Source of the DNA: Ornithinimicrobium sp. F0845 | Lineage (GTDB): Bacteria; Actinomycetota; Actinomycetes; Actinomycetales; Dermatophilaceae | Assembly: GCF_023015765.1 (NCBI RefSeq) | Contig: NZ_JALKAL010000007.1 | Span: 124,001 to 188,000, forward strand | Length of the DNA stretch: 64,000 nt | Direction: 5' to 3' | In this document: positions 40,463 to 49,139 of the stretch, piece after piece | Layout of the letters: each line of letters opens with the position of its first letter | Numbering within the stretch: the first letter of the stretch is position 1 | Notes under the pieces: generated by a model | What the model was told of the DNA's origin: nothing | The model's input: only the letters and a program-made list of their open reading frames with translations | The model's database searches: none | Made by a program: the position numbers and the translations under genes

Positions 40463-42469
40463 TCAGGACGAATTGGAGTCGGTGTCCTCGCCGGGCGCTC
40501 GGTCAGGGCCGGCGTCGGTGCGCGCCGTCGGCGGTGCACCGGTCACCGACGCTGGGTCAGGGCCGGCGTCGGTGCGCGCCGTGGGCGGTGCACCGGTCAC
40601 CGACGCGGGCTCCTTCAGCGGGCCGGCGCTGAGCTGCTTGAGATCGGGCACGCCGTTCTCGGAGTGCTCGACGACGATGGCGATCTCCTCGTCGCCGTGC
40701 GTCGCCACGCCCGTCACCACCGCCTGCCGGAGCATGTCGACGGCCTTCTCGCGGCGCCGCATCATCGGGTCGTTGCGCAGGTCCATGTGCAGCGCCAGAC
40801 ACAGGCCGGCCATCACCAGGACGAACGGCAGCGCCGACAGGATGGTGATGTTCTTGAGCCCGTTGAGCGCGGCACTGGGGTTGTCCCCCGTGCCGGCCAT
40901 GAGCATCACCGCGGCCACGCCCCCGGTGAGGGCACCCCAGAAGATCACGGTCCTGCGCGAGGGCTCCAGCGTCCCCCGCTCGGACAGCGAGCCCATCACC
41001 ATGGACGCCGCGTCGGCGCCCGAGACGAAGAAGATGCCGACCAGGACCATCACCAGGACGCTGGTGATGCCGGCGAGCGGCAGCTGGTCCAGCATGCTGA
41101 ACAGCGCCAGGTCGAAGGAGAGCGGTCCGACCTCGACGGGGGCCGAGGTGTCCGCGATGGCACCCGTGGCCTCCTGGATGCGGATGGCCGCACCGCCGAA
41201 GACGGCGAACCAGATGACGCTGACGATGCTCGGCACCAGGATCACGCCGGTCACGAACTCGCGGATGGTGCGACCACGGCTGATCCGGGCCAGGAACATG
41301 CCCACGAACGGCGTCCACGACACCCACCAGGCCCAGTAGAAGACGGTCCATCCGGCCAGCCAGGCGTCCATCGCGTCGCCGCCGCTGGCGTTGGTCCGCG
41401 AGGCCATCTCCGTGAGATCGGTGAAGTACTGACCGATCGAGGTCGGCACGATGTTGAGGATCGCGACGGTCGGGCCCACGAGGAAGACGAAGACCGCCAG
41501 CAGCAGCGCCAGCACCATGTTGGTGTTGGACAGCCACTGGATGCCCTTGGCCACGCCGGAGACCGCGGAGGCGATGAACGCACAGGTCAGGATCGCGATG
41601 ATCACGACCAGCACCGGCGTGCCGACCGTGCCGAACCAGCCGTTGAAGGTGAGCCCACCACCGATCTGCAGGGCGCCCAGGCCCAGCGAGGCGGCCGACC
41701 CGAAGAGGGTGGCGAAGATGGCCAGGATGTTGATGACCTTGCCGACCCAGCCGTTGGTGCGCTCCTGCCCGAGCAGGGGCTCGAAGACCGAGGAGATCAG
41801 CTGCGGGCGTCCCTTGCGGAAGGTGCTGTAGGCCACCGCGATCCCGACCACGGCGTAGATCGCCCAGGGGTGCAGCGACCAGTGGAAGATCGTGGTCGCC
41901 ATCGCCTGCTCGAGGGCGGCCGCCTGCTGGGCCGGGGTCTGGAGCAGGCCGTCCGCGCCGACGTAGTTGGCCGGGTCGTAGGCGGTGCCGGGCGGCACGA
42001 TGTAGTGGTAGAGCGGCTCGGCGACGCCGTAGAACATGAGGCCGATGCCCATCCCGGCGCTGAACATCATCGCGATCCAGGAGATGGTCCGGAACTCCGG
42101 CTTCTCGTCGTCCTTGCCGAGCGGGATGGTGCCGTAGCGGCTCGCCGCCAGCCACAGCACGAACACGACGAACATCGAGGCCAGGAGCACGAAGACCCAC
42201 CCGGTGTTGCGCATCGCCCACCCCAGCGCCGTCTCGGCCGAGCTGCCGAGCGACTCGGTGCCCAGGAAGCCCCAGGCCACGAACGCCACCGCGATGACGG
42301 AGGCCACGCCGAAGATCACCCGGTCGACACCGCCACCGTGGTGGCCGGCCTCCTCGGCGGTGCTGAACATGTGCTCGAGCAGCTCGTGCTCGGTCTCCGC
42401 GGTGGGCCGCTCCTCCTCGCGGCGTGCGTCGGTGCTCTCCTCGGTGGGCGTCGTCTCCGTAGCCACCAT
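40463..42469 (-). CDS. BCCT-family betaine/choline/carnitine transporter
   Basis: 668 residues with twelve predicted membrane helices. BCCT signatures are strong: MFSAGMGIGLMFYGVAEPLY, WAIYAVVGIAVAYSTFRKG, and the substrate-site helix WAWWVSWTPFVGMFLARISR. It imports quaternary ammonium osmolytes with Na+ or H+. The C-terminal cytoplasmic tail, which senses osmotic state in relatives, ends in two copies of an 18-residue unit (PASVTGAPPTARTDAGPD) from a 54-bp tandem duplication at 40501-40608. Confidence 0.94.
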   Translation of the reverse strand: MVATETTPTEESTDARREEERPTAETEHELLEHMFSTAEEAGHHGGGVDRVIFGVASVIAVAFVAWGFLGTESLGSSAETALGWAMRNTGWVFVLLASMFVVFVLWLAASRYGTIPLGKDDEKPEFRTISWIAMMFSAGMGIGLMFYGVAEPLYHYIVPPGTAYDPANYVGADGLLQTPAQQAAALEQAMATTIFHWSLHPWAIYAVVGIAVAYSTFRKGRPQLISSVFEPLLGQERTNGWVGKVINILAIFATLFGSAASLGLGALQIGGGLTFNGWFGTVGTPVLVVIIAILTCAFIASAVSGVAKGIQWLSNTNMVLALLLAVFVFLVGPTVAILNIVPTSIGQYFTDLTEMASRTNASGGDAMDAWLAGWTVFYWAWWVSWTPFVGMFLARISRGRTIREFVTGVILVPSIVSVIWFAVFGGAAIRIQEATGAIADTSAPVEVGPLSFDLALFSMLDQLPLAGITSVLVMVLVGIFFVSGADAASMVMGSLSERGTLEPSRRTVIFWGALTGGVAAVMLMAGTGDNPSAALNGLKNITILSALPFVLVMAGLCLALHMDLRNDPMMRRREKAVDMLRQAVVTGVATHGDEEIAIVVEHSENGVPDLKQLSAGPLKEPASVTGAPPTARTDAGPDPASVTGAPPTARTDAGPDRAPGEDTDSNSS

Positions 42470-42554
42470 TGCCTCTCAGCCCCCGCTCAGGGAGCGCGTA
42501 TCACTTGACCAGCCTCTCCACAGTGTCGGAATCGACGTGGGACGGCAACCTGGT

Positions 42555-43025
42555 CTAGCCCTCGGCGGTCACGTCGGCGACCTGCGCGCCGAGGGCCAGC
42601 AGGGCCGCACCGGAGGCCACGGTGAGGCCCACCCCGTGCGCGCCGCCGCCCATCGAGATGGGCCGGTCCGGCTCGGCCACCAGGGTGTCGGCGATGACCG
42701 GCCAGGCCGTGGTCGACCCGAACGGCGTGATCGTCCCCCGCTCGTATCCGGTCGCGGCCAGCGCCGTGTCGGCGTCCGGCATCGACAGGCGGCTGACACC
42801 GAGCAGGGCGCGCAGCTTGGGCCAGGAGATCTCGCGGCCGCCGGGAACCAGCACGAACAGGTAGTCGCCCTCGGCCCGCCGCACGACCAGCGTCTTGATC
42901 AGGTCGCCCGGCTCGACACCGCGGGCAGCCGCCGCCTCCTCCAGGCTCCGGACCCGCCCGTGGCGCGTCACGGCATACTCCAGACCGGCGGCCTCGACCG
43001 CCGCGATCGCGCTCTCCTCAGCCAT
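42555..43025 (-). CDS. YbaK/EbsC-type aminoacyl-tRNA deacylase
   Basis: 156 residues from ATG 43025. The YbaK/ProX fold shows RSLEEAAAARGVEPGDLIKT with the conserved Lys, VLVPGGREISWPKLRALLG, and the loop ERGTITPFGS, ISMGGGAHGVGL near the end. Members remove wrongly attached amino acids from tRNA (Cys-tRNAPro or Ala-tRNAPro). It stands alone in the cytoplasmic translation quality-control role. Confidence 0.88.
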   Translation of the reverse strand: MAEESAIAAVEAAGLEYAVTRHGRVRSLEEAAAARGVEPGDLIKTLVVRRAEGDYLFVLVPGGREISWPKLRALLGVSRLSMPDADTALAATGYERGTITPFGSTTAWPVIADTLVAEPDRPISMGGGAHGVGLTVASGAALLALGAQVADVTAEG

Positions 43026-43081
43026 CCCGCCACGATACTGGCGCCCGCCCCGTGGTGCGGGGGCGGACGCCAGCGATCGGG

Positions 43082-43360
43082 TCAGGCCTGCGGGGTGAGC
43101 GTGAAGCCCACGCCCTCCTCGGTCTGCGCGGCGTCCAGCATCTGCCCCTCCAGCATCGGGGCGGCGTCCTCGGCGAGGTAGACGTGGCCGGTGCCCGCCT
43201 CGACCGACACGTCGGTGGGCTGCGGCTCCGGGACGACGCTCACCTCCAGCCGACCCTGGTCGGGGCCGAGCGCCAGGCGCAGGCCAGCGGTGTCGGGGAG
43301 CTCCTCGGCGTCGGTCAGACCCTTGACGACGGCCTGGGCGTTCTCGGAAATGGTGAGCAT
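43082..43360 (-). CDS. HesB/IscA-like small protein (Fe-S family fold)
   Basis: 92 residues from ATG 43360. MLTISENAQAVVKGLTD and LRLALGPDQGRLEVSVV fit the A-type/adhesin-like Fe-S biogenesis fold seen in actinobacteria. The three conserved Cys of true IscA proteins are absent, so it is probably not an Fe-S carrier. It follows 54 bp downstream of nothing obvious and has no operon partner. Confidence 0.7.
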   Translation of the reverse strand: MLTISENAQAVVKGLTDAEELPDTAGLRLALGPDQGRLEVSVVPEPQPTDVSVEAGTGHVYLAEDAAPMLEGQMLDAAQTEEGVGFTLTPQA

Positions 43361-43573
43361 GTGCGACTCCTGTCTTCGGTGCGGTCGCCGGCGGCTGCCG
43401 ACGTCGACGCTTACGACCACCTCGCGGGGCAATGCGCACGCGCCTCGGACACCTCCACCCTGCGCGACCACCGGGGGGTGGAGTCAAGTCGCCCGCCGAT
43501 ATGAGCGTCTGGAGTATGCCGTGGAGCAGGTCAGCCATGGCCAGGGCGCCCCAGTGCACGGTTCCCTTGAGTC

Positions 43574-44065
43574 ATGAGCACCTTCTGGGCCGACGCCTCA
43601 CTCGTCGGAGCGACACTGACCACCGGACTGACCGCCGGGCTGCTCTACGCCTTCGCGCACTCGGTCATGCCCGGGCTGGGCACCCTCGGTGACACCGACT
43701 CTCTCCGGGGCTTCCAGCGCATCGACGCGGCCGTCGCGAACCCCTGGATGGGCCTGGCCTTCCTGGGCAGCCCGGTCCTGGCGCTCGCCGCGCTGCTCCT
43801 GCACCTGCCGGAGGGCGGGGCCGTCCTCCTCTGGCTGAGCATCGCGGTGGCCCTCATCGTCGTCACCCTGGCGATCACCGTGACGATCCACCTGCCGCTC
43901 AACGCCCGGGTCCAGCAGGCCGCGCCGGAGTTTCCGGCCGCGGCGGCCCTCCGGGAGGCCTTTGAGAGTCGGTGGGTGCGGTGGAACCTCGCCCGCACCG
44001 TCACCTCGGTCGCGTCCCTCGTCTGCCTGTTGGTCACCCTGCTCCTGACGCACCGGGCCGCCTGA
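43574..44065 (+). CDS. DUF1772 membrane protein
   Basis: 163 residues, four predicted membrane helices. The N-terminal GLTAGLLYAFAHSVMPGL, LRGFQRIDAAVANP, then PLNARVQQ and WVRWNLARTVTSVASLVCL match DUF1772 (anthrone oxygenase-like) proteins. It probably forms an operon with the NAD(P)-binding gene and the AraC regulator downstream. Confidence 0.87.
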   Translation: MSTFWADASLVGATLTTGLTAGLLYAFAHSVMPGLGTLGDTDSLRGFQRIDAAVANPWMGLAFLGSPVLALAALLLHLPEGGAVLLWLSIAVALIVVTLAITVTIHLPLNARVQQAAPEFPAAAALREAFESRWVRWNLARTVTSVASLVCLLVTLLLTHRAA

Positions 44066-44122
44066 CCCGACCACTCGCCATACTCCCCCCGCTCCCACCA
44101 CCCATCACGAAGGAGACTCCTC

Positions 44123-44743
44123 ATGCACCTCACCGTCTTCGGAGCCACCGGCAGCGTCGGCTCCCTGGTCGTCGACCGTGCCCTCGCCGCCGGGCACACC
44201 GTCACCGCCCACACTCGCGACGCCGCGAAGGTCCGGCAGGAGCACGAGCACCTCCGCGTCGTGGAGGGCGATGTCACCGACCCGGCCGACTGCCGCACGG
44301 CCCTGGTGGGCGCCGACGCCGTGATCATCACCCTCGGCAACGGCCGGCACGGGACCGTCCGCGAGGCGGGCACCCGTGCTGTGGTCGAGGCGATGCACGA
44401 CGTCGGCGTCCGCCGGATCATCTGCCAGTCGACGCTCGGCGTCGGCGCGAGCCGGGACAACCTGAACCTGCTGTGGCGCTACGCGATGTTCGGGGCGCTG
44501 CTGCGCCAGGCGTATGCCGACCACGTGCGGCAGGAGGAGGTCGTCACCTCCAGCGGCCTGGACTGGACGATCGTGCGGCCCAGCGCCTTCACCGACCAGG
44601 CGGTCGAGGGGGTCCGGCACGGCTTCGGCACCGACGCCCGGGGCCTGGCGCTGAAGATCTCCCGTGGGCAGGTCGCCGACTTCCTCGTGGCCCAGCTCGA
44701 CGAGGACGGTCTCCTGCACCGGCACGTGGCCCTGTCGGCCTGA
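44123..44743 (+). CDS. NAD(P)-binding (NmrA/SDR-type) protein
   Basis: 206 residues; GAAGGAG lies 9 bp before the ATG. The Rossmann start FGATGSVGS, the acidic EGDVTDP and the conserved WTIVRPSAFTD identify an atypical SDR of the NAD(P)H-binding family. Relatives act as redox sensors or quinone/flavin reductases. It is downstream of a DUF1772 protein and its stop overlaps the AraC gene's start (TGATG). Confidence 0.87.
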   Translation: MHLTVFGATGSVGSLVVDRALAAGHTVTAHTRDAAKVRQEHEHLRVVEGDVTDPADCRTALVGADAVIITLGNGRHGTVREAGTRAVVEAMHDVGVRRIICQSTLGVGASRDNLNLLWRYAMFGALLRQAYADHVRQEEVVTSSGLDWTIVRPSAFTDQAVEGVRHGFGTDARGLALKISRGQVADFLVAQLDEDGLLHRHVALSA

Positions 44744-45735
44744 TGGGCGACTTGGCGGACGCCGATAGCCTGATGGCTGTGGATGTCCTCGAGGCCCTGC
44801 TCGACGGACCGCGGGCCCGCGGCGCGTTCCTGCTGCGGGCCGTGCTGGACCCGCCGTGGTCCCTGCGCATCGAGGACGACGCGCCGCTCACCCTGATCGC
44901 ACCCCTGCACAGCTCGCTGTGGGTGCGCCCCGACGACGCCGAACCCGTCGCGGTCCCGGAGGGCGGCGTGGTGGTCGTCCGCGGACCGGAGCACTACACG
45001 GTGACCGACACCCCCGGCATACTGCCCGATGTCGTGGTCTATCCGGGTGGCCGCTGCACCAGCGTCGCGGACGGCCGCGGCCTGTGGGACGAACGCTCCT
45101 TGGGCGTGCGCACCTGGGGTGTCCCCGGCGGCGCCGCGCAGATCCTGGTGGGCTCCTACGAGGGCCACGGCGAGGCGAGCCGGCCGTTGCTGTCGGCGCT
45201 GCCCCGGGTCGCGGTGCACGATCCCGGGGACGCGGGCAACCCGCTGCTGGACGTGCTCGTCGCCGAGCTGGCCGTCGAGTCGCCCGGCCAGCGGGCCCTG
45301 CTCGACCGGCTGCTCGACGTGCTGCTGATCTCGACGCTGCGCAGCTGGTTCACCGCGCAGGCGGACCAGGCCCCCGGGTGGTTTCGCGCCCAGCAGGACC
45401 CGGCGGTCGGGGCGGCCCTGACGCTGCTGCACCGCGACGTCGCCCACCCCTGGACCGTCGAGGAGCTGGCCGAGCGGGTCGGCGTCTCGCGGGCCTCGCT
45501 GGGGCGGCGGTTCACCGGCACCGTGGGCGAGCCTCCGATGAGCTATCTCGCGAGCTGGCGACTGGCCCTGGCGGCAGACCGGCTGACCTCCTCGGACGCG
45601 ACGGTCGCGGCCATCGCCCGACAGGTCGGCTACGGGACGCCGTTCTCGTTGAGCACGGCGTTCAAGCGGGCCTACGGGATGAGTCCGCAGCAGTACCGCC
45701 AGGCGCCTCCGCCCTCGGTCGTGTCCGGCGCCTGA
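44743..45735 (+). CDS. AraC-family regulator with cupin sensor
   Basis: 330 residues from ATG 44743, overlapping the SDR stop; ATG 44773 is also possible. The N-terminal half is a cupin_6-type sensor (PPWSLRIEDDAPLTLIAPLH, VPEGGVVVVRGPEHYTV). The C-terminal half has both AraC helix-turn-helix motifs (WTVEELAERVGVSRASLGRR and VAAIARQVGYGTPFSLSTAFKRAYGMSPQQYR). It likely controls the DUF1772-SDR operon it ends. Confidence 0.92.
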   Translation: MGDLADADSLMAVDVLEALLDGPRARGAFLLRAVLDPPWSLRIEDDAPLTLIAPLHSSLWVRPDDAEPVAVPEGGVVVVRGPEHYTVTDTPGILPDVVVYPGGRCTSVADGRGLWDERSLGVRTWGVPGGAAQILVGSYEGHGEASRPLLSALPRVAVHDPGDAGNPLLDVLVAELAVESPGQRALLDRLLDVLLISTLRSWFTAQADQAPGWFRAQQDPAVGAALTLLHRDVAHPWTVEELAERVGVSRASLGRRFTGTVGEPPMSYLASWRLALAADRLTSSDATVAAIARQVGYGTPFSLSTAFKRAYGMSPQQYRQAPPPSVVSGA

Positions 45736-45755
45736 GCTCGCCCGGGGGCGGGCTC
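45734..45755 (+). terminator. Hairpin at the end of the AraC gene
   Basis: GAGCTCGCCC pairs with GGGCGGGCTC (one wobble) with a 2-nt loop, overlapping the AraC stop codon. Confidence 0.45.
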
Positions 45756-45765
45756 ATCCCGTGCA

Positions 45766-45810
45766 TCCAAGCGGTGCATCCCAATCCGGGATGTAGTTAG
45801 GTATGCTGGT
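45766..45810 (+). promoter_or_regulatory. Promoter/operator region of the MazEF-like pair
   Basis: Two direct copies of GTGCATCC and the inverted repeat ATCCC-AATCC-GGGAT overlap a TATGCT -10-like hexamer about 15 bp before the antitoxin ATG. Confidence 0.5.
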
Positions 45811-45813
45811 CTC

Positions 45814-46047
45814 ATGACCAAGCAGATCGCGATCCGACTGCCGGACGAGCTCGTGGCTTTTCTCGACCGCACTGTCGCCGAGGGTCGGGCGTCCAGTCGC
45901 GCATCCGTGGTGAGTTCCGCGCTGGAGCGCGAGATCCGCCGTCAGCTGGCCGAGCGGGACGCGGAGATCCTGCGTGCCGTCGGGCCAGAGGACGACCTTG
46001 ACGACCTCGTCGCCTGGACAGTCCCCCACGCCGTGACCGAGGACTAG
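45814..46047 (+). CDS. Ribbon-helix-helix antitoxin (MazE-like)
   Basis: 77 residues. MTKQIAIRLPDELVAFLDRT with RASSRASVVSSALEREIRRQ is a ribbon-helix-helix DNA-binding domain; the acidic C-terminus (EDDLDDLVAW) suits toxin binding. It sits 3 bp before a MazF-like toxin. Upstream (45770-45810), GTGCATCC occurs twice and ATCCC-AATCC-GGGAT forms an inverted repeat, a likely autoregulatory operator around a TAGGTATGCT -10-like element. Confidence 0.85.
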   Translation: MTKQIAIRLPDELVAFLDRTVAEGRASSRASVVSSALEREIRRQLAERDAEILRAVGPEDDLDDLVAWTVPHAVTED

Positions 46048-46050
46048 CCG

Positions 46051-46365
46051 ATGCGTGAGATCTGCCTGGCCCGACTGGACACGACGCGACCGGTCCTCGT
46101 GCTGACCAGGGAAGCAGCCAGGGGCACGATGTCGAAAGTGACTGTCGCTCCGATCACCTCCACGGTCAAAGGCCTCGCCAGCGAGGTCCCCATCGGGCCC
46201 GGGAACGGGCTTGAGCACCCCTCGGCGGTCTCGCTGGACAACGTCCTCACCATCCGGTCCGAGCTCCTGGGCCGCACCATCGGGTTTCTCCACGACCGCG
46301 AGGAGCCCGCCCTGGCACGGGCCATCGTCGTGGCCTACGACCTGGACGTGCCCCTCCCACACTGA
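46051..46365 (+). CDS. mazF: MazF/PemK-family toxin
   Basis: 104 residues. The MazF fold is clear: RPVLVLTREAA at the N-terminus (the usual RPVLVLTR), VTVAPITSTVKGLASEVPIG, SAVSLDNVLTIRSELLGRTI, and a C-terminal helix. These toxins are sequence-specific mRNA interferases. Its start follows the antitoxin stop by 3 bp. All conserved blocks are present. Confidence 0.92.
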   Translation: MREICLARLDTTRPVLVLTREAARGTMSKVTVAPITSTVKGLASEVPIGPGNGLEHPSAVSLDNVLTIRSELLGRTIGFLHDREEPALARAIVVAYDLDVPLPH

Positions 46366-46407
46366 CTGTCATTCACCGAACCCTGGTCAGGCACCCATCA
46401 GGGGCAG

Positions 46408-47703
46408 CTACGTCGCACCGCGACTGACCTCGGGCAGGGTCCGACTCACGAGCACCCCACCCAGACCGAGTATGCCGAGGAAGAGCAGGGCGACCTCCTC
46501 ACCCAGGAGCGCCAGACCTCCCGAAAGCGCCCCGGCCACCAGCAGGAGGACCCCCATCGCGGTGTTGGCGACCGCGACATACTCCGTGCGCTGGTCGCCC
46601 TCGGCCAGGTCGACCACATAGGTCTTGCGCGCCACCCGCACCCCGGTGTGGGTCAGGGCCAGCAGCAGGTAGGTCACCGGATAGAGCCACCACCCCTCGC
46701 GCAGCGCGGGCACCAGGAGCAGGAGCAGGAACCCCGCGATCACCGCGGATGCTGCCCCAGCACCCCAGACCATCAGGTCCCGCGAGGACCGGTCGGCCAG
46801 GCGCCCGAAGGTCCGGCCACCGATGAGCCCGGCGATGCCCTGGGCGATCACGAATGGGCCGAGCCCGGACAGCCCGCCGCCGCCGGACTGCGCCGCGAGC
46901 GCCACCACGAAGGGCGGGCTCAGCGCCGAGACCAGCAGCAGGGTGCGGGCCAGGACGAACCGCCGGAAGGTGCGGTCCTCGCGCAGCAGCGCCACCGCAC
47001 GCCCGGCCCAGCCCGAGGTCTCGGTGCCGGGGGTCGGCTCCTCGTCCGGCTCACGGATCCCGAGGAAGACCACCAGTGCCAGCACCCAGAGCACGGCGGC
47101 GATCGCGAGGAGCCAGGCGAGCACACCGGCACCGGCCCCGTCACCGCCGAGCAGCCGTATGCCGACACCCAGGCTGATCGCGACCGCGCCGGACAGGACC
47201 GTGGTCACGCCGGTGATCTGACCCCGCTCGCCCTTGGGCACGGTGCGGCCCAGCACATCCTTGCCGGCCAGTGAGGTGAGTGCCCTGGCCAGGGCGAAGA
47301 CCGCGAGCGCCACCAGGATGACCAGCCCCGCAACGAGACCGTCCAGGACTGCGGCAGCACCCGACATACTGGCTGCTCCCAACGCCTGGCCGGCGGCCCC
47401 GAGCACCCAGAGGTGTCGGCGGCGGCGGGTCCGCTCGACCCACGGGGCCAGCGCCGCCTGCGGCAGCATCGACCCGGACTCCCGGATCGGCACCAGCAGA
47501 CCGGTCAGGCCGGCGGGCACCCCGAGAGCGGCGAACAGCCACGGCAGCACGGTCTTGGCGTTGACCACCTGGTCGCCCGTGGCCTGGAGCGCCTCCGCGA
47601 CGATCTGGCGCGTGCCGTTGGCCGCCACCTCGCGCTGCTCGTCGCGCGACTGGTCACTGCGGTCGGCACGGACGAGGCGCTGATAGACCGAGGTGAGGCT
47701 CAC
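46408..47703 (-). CDS. MFS transporter
   Basis: 431 residues from a GTG start. Twelve membrane helices are predicted; LVPIRESGSMLPQAALAPWV and the loop RTRRRRHLWVLGAAGQ fit an MFS cytoplasmic loop, with GRLADRSSRDLMVWG in the second half. The N-terminal 45 residues are polar and cytoplasmic. It probably exports small compounds; the substrate is unknown and there are no operon partners. Confidence 0.85.
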   Translation of the reverse strand: MSLTSVYQRLVRADRSDQSRDEQREVAANGTRQIVAEALQATGDQVVNAKTVLPWLFAALGVPAGLTGLLVPIRESGSMLPQAALAPWVERTRRRRHLWVLGAAGQALGAASMSGAAAVLDGLVAGLVILVALAVFALARALTSLAGKDVLGRTVPKGERGQITGVTTVLSGAVAISLGVGIRLLGGDGAGAGVLAWLLAIAAVLWVLALVVFLGIREPDEEPTPGTETSGWAGRAVALLREDRTFRRFVLARTLLLVSALSPPFVVALAAQSGGGGLSGLGPFVIAQGIAGLIGGRTFGRLADRSSRDLMVWGAGAASAVIAGFLLLLLVPALREGWWLYPVTYLLLALTHTGVRVARKTYVVDLAEGDQRTEYVAVANTAMGVLLLVAGALSGGLALLGEEVALLFLGILGLGGVLVSRTLPEVSRGAT

Positions 47704-47730
47704 CGCCCCAGTGTGCCCGCGCCGTCGACC

Positions 47731-48282
47731 TCAGCGCGCCAGGTCGGCGGGCCGGAAGCTCACCGGGAAGGGCGCGTCAGTCTCGAAAAGGCCGTCGCCC
47801 TGGACGACCTGATCCGACTCGTAGGTCTCACCGACCAGCCGGAAGACGCGGATCGCCGGGTGCAGCGGATCGACCACCCAGTAGTGCTCGACCCCGAACC
47901 GGCCCAGCACCTCGGGCTTGCGCACCAGGTCGGTGCGACGGCTCGACGGCGACAGGATCTCCACCGCCAGCACTGGTGGCTGTGCCACGTACTTCCCGGA
48001 CCGCACCTCCCGCGGGACGACCATGAGATCGGGCTGCAGCATGCTGCGCTCCCCCGCGAGCAGGTCGAGCGGGGCGGCGAGCACCCGAAGGCTTTCCGGG
48101 ACCGCCCGCGCGAGAACGACGAAGAGCTCGCTACTGACGACTTGATGGGTCACACCGGGGCTCGGTGACACGACCAGCTCACCCTCGATGAGCTGGACGG
48201 TCATGTCGTCCCGCTGTTCCCGGTACGCATACAGGTCCTCGACCGTGTAGATGCCGACCTCGGTCATGCTCATGGTCTCCAT
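47731..48282 (-). CDS. Uma2-family endonuclease-like protein, copy 1
   Basis: 183 residues. The DUF820/Uma2 fold is a PD-(D/E)XK-type nuclease: QPDLMVVP and VLAVEILSPSSRRTDLVRKP give the D and ExK-like residues. The protein begins METMSMTEVG; the second Met is an alternative start. It is 629 bp from a near-copy in the same orientation (48360-48911), a tandem duplication. The cellular role of Uma2 proteins is unknown; many actinobacteria and cyanobacteria carry large families. Confidence 0.87.
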   Translation of the reverse strand: METMSMTEVGIYTVEDLYAYREQRDDMTVQLIEGELVVSPSPGVTHQVVSSELFVVLARAVPESLRVLAAPLDLLAGERSMLQPDLMVVPREVRSGKYVAQPPVLAVEILSPSSRRTDLVRKPEVLGRFGVEHYWVVDPLHPAIRVFRLVGETYESDQVVQGDGLFETDAPFPVSFRPADLAR

Positions 48283-48359
48283 GGTGCCCCTCCCGATTCA
48301 TGGCGTCCACCGTGACACAGAGCGGCACACCACCTCAGGAGTTGTCCACACCCTCGCGG

Positions 48360-48911
48360 TCAGCGCGCAAGATCAGCCGGACGGAAACTCACCGGGAACG
48401 GCACCGCGATCTCGAAAAGGTCGTCGCCCAGCACGACCTGACCTGACTCGTAGGTCCCGCCGACCAATCGGAACGGCCGGATGGCCGGGTGCACCGGGTC
48501 GACCACCCAATAGTGCTCGACCCCGAACTCGGACAACACCTCTGGCTTGCGCACCAGGTCGGTGCGCCGACTCGACGGCGACAGGATCTCCACCGCGAGG
48601 ATGGGCGGGGTCGTGACCTCAGCACCGCGACGATCGACGTCGTCGATCACGAGGATGTCAGGCTGCACGACAGTGCTCTCCCCCGCCCTCACGTCGAGCG
48701 GGGCAGACAGCACGAGGACCCTCCCCGGGGCCGCGGCCAGGAGGACGCCGAACAACCGCGAGTGGACGACCTGATGGACGACGCTCGGGCTCGGTGACAC
48801 GACCAGCTCACCCTCGATGAGCTGGACTGTCATGTCGTCCCGCTGCTCGCGATAGGCATGCAGGTCCTCGACCGTGTAGATGCCCACCTCGGTCATGCTC
48901 ATGGTCCCCAT
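48360..48911 (-). CDS. Uma2-family endonuclease-like protein, copy 2
   Basis: 183 residues, same length and strand as copy 1 and clearly homologous along the whole protein, with N- and C-terminal ends nearly identical (MSMTEVGIYTVEDL and FPVSFRPADLAR). The nuclease core (QPDILVI, ILAVEILSPSSRR) is intact. The middle has diverged most. TTGTCCACA lies upstream of both copies at exactly the same offset (48342 and 48971). Confidence 0.87.
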   Translation of the reverse strand: MGTMSMTEVGIYTVEDLHAYREQRDDMTVQLIEGELVVSPSPSVVHQVVHSRLFGVLLAAAPGRVLVLSAPLDVRAGESTVVQPDILVIDDVDRRGAEVTTPPILAVEILSPSSRRTDLVRKPEVLSEFGVEHYWVVDPVHPAIRPFRLVGGTYESGQVVLGDDLFEIAVPFPVSFRPADLAR

Positions 48912-49139
48912 GGTGCCCCTCCCGGTTCATGGGGGCCAGCGTGCATGATCTCAGCCTGCGGGGTCAGACGTTGTCCACAGCAGTCGGCACGGCCTGTGCC
49001 GGGCCCGGCGGTCAGGCTCCTCCGACACCATCCGGGTGCTGCGTGCGCGTTCGCATCTCACGTTCGAACGGCGGTTGCTGATCGAGGCGCTCACCACTGC
49101 TCAGGTACGAGGCCCCGCCGAGGCGAGCCCACGGCATAC

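Noticed and set aside
40052-42508. 818-residue open frame on the + strand
   Set aside because: Antisense shadow of the BCCT transporter, which has clear family motifs.
49060-49075. LexA/SOS box (CGTTCGAACG)
   Set aside because: It is a palindrome of a different type from the actinobacterial SOS box and lies beyond the hutU stop rather than in a promoter.
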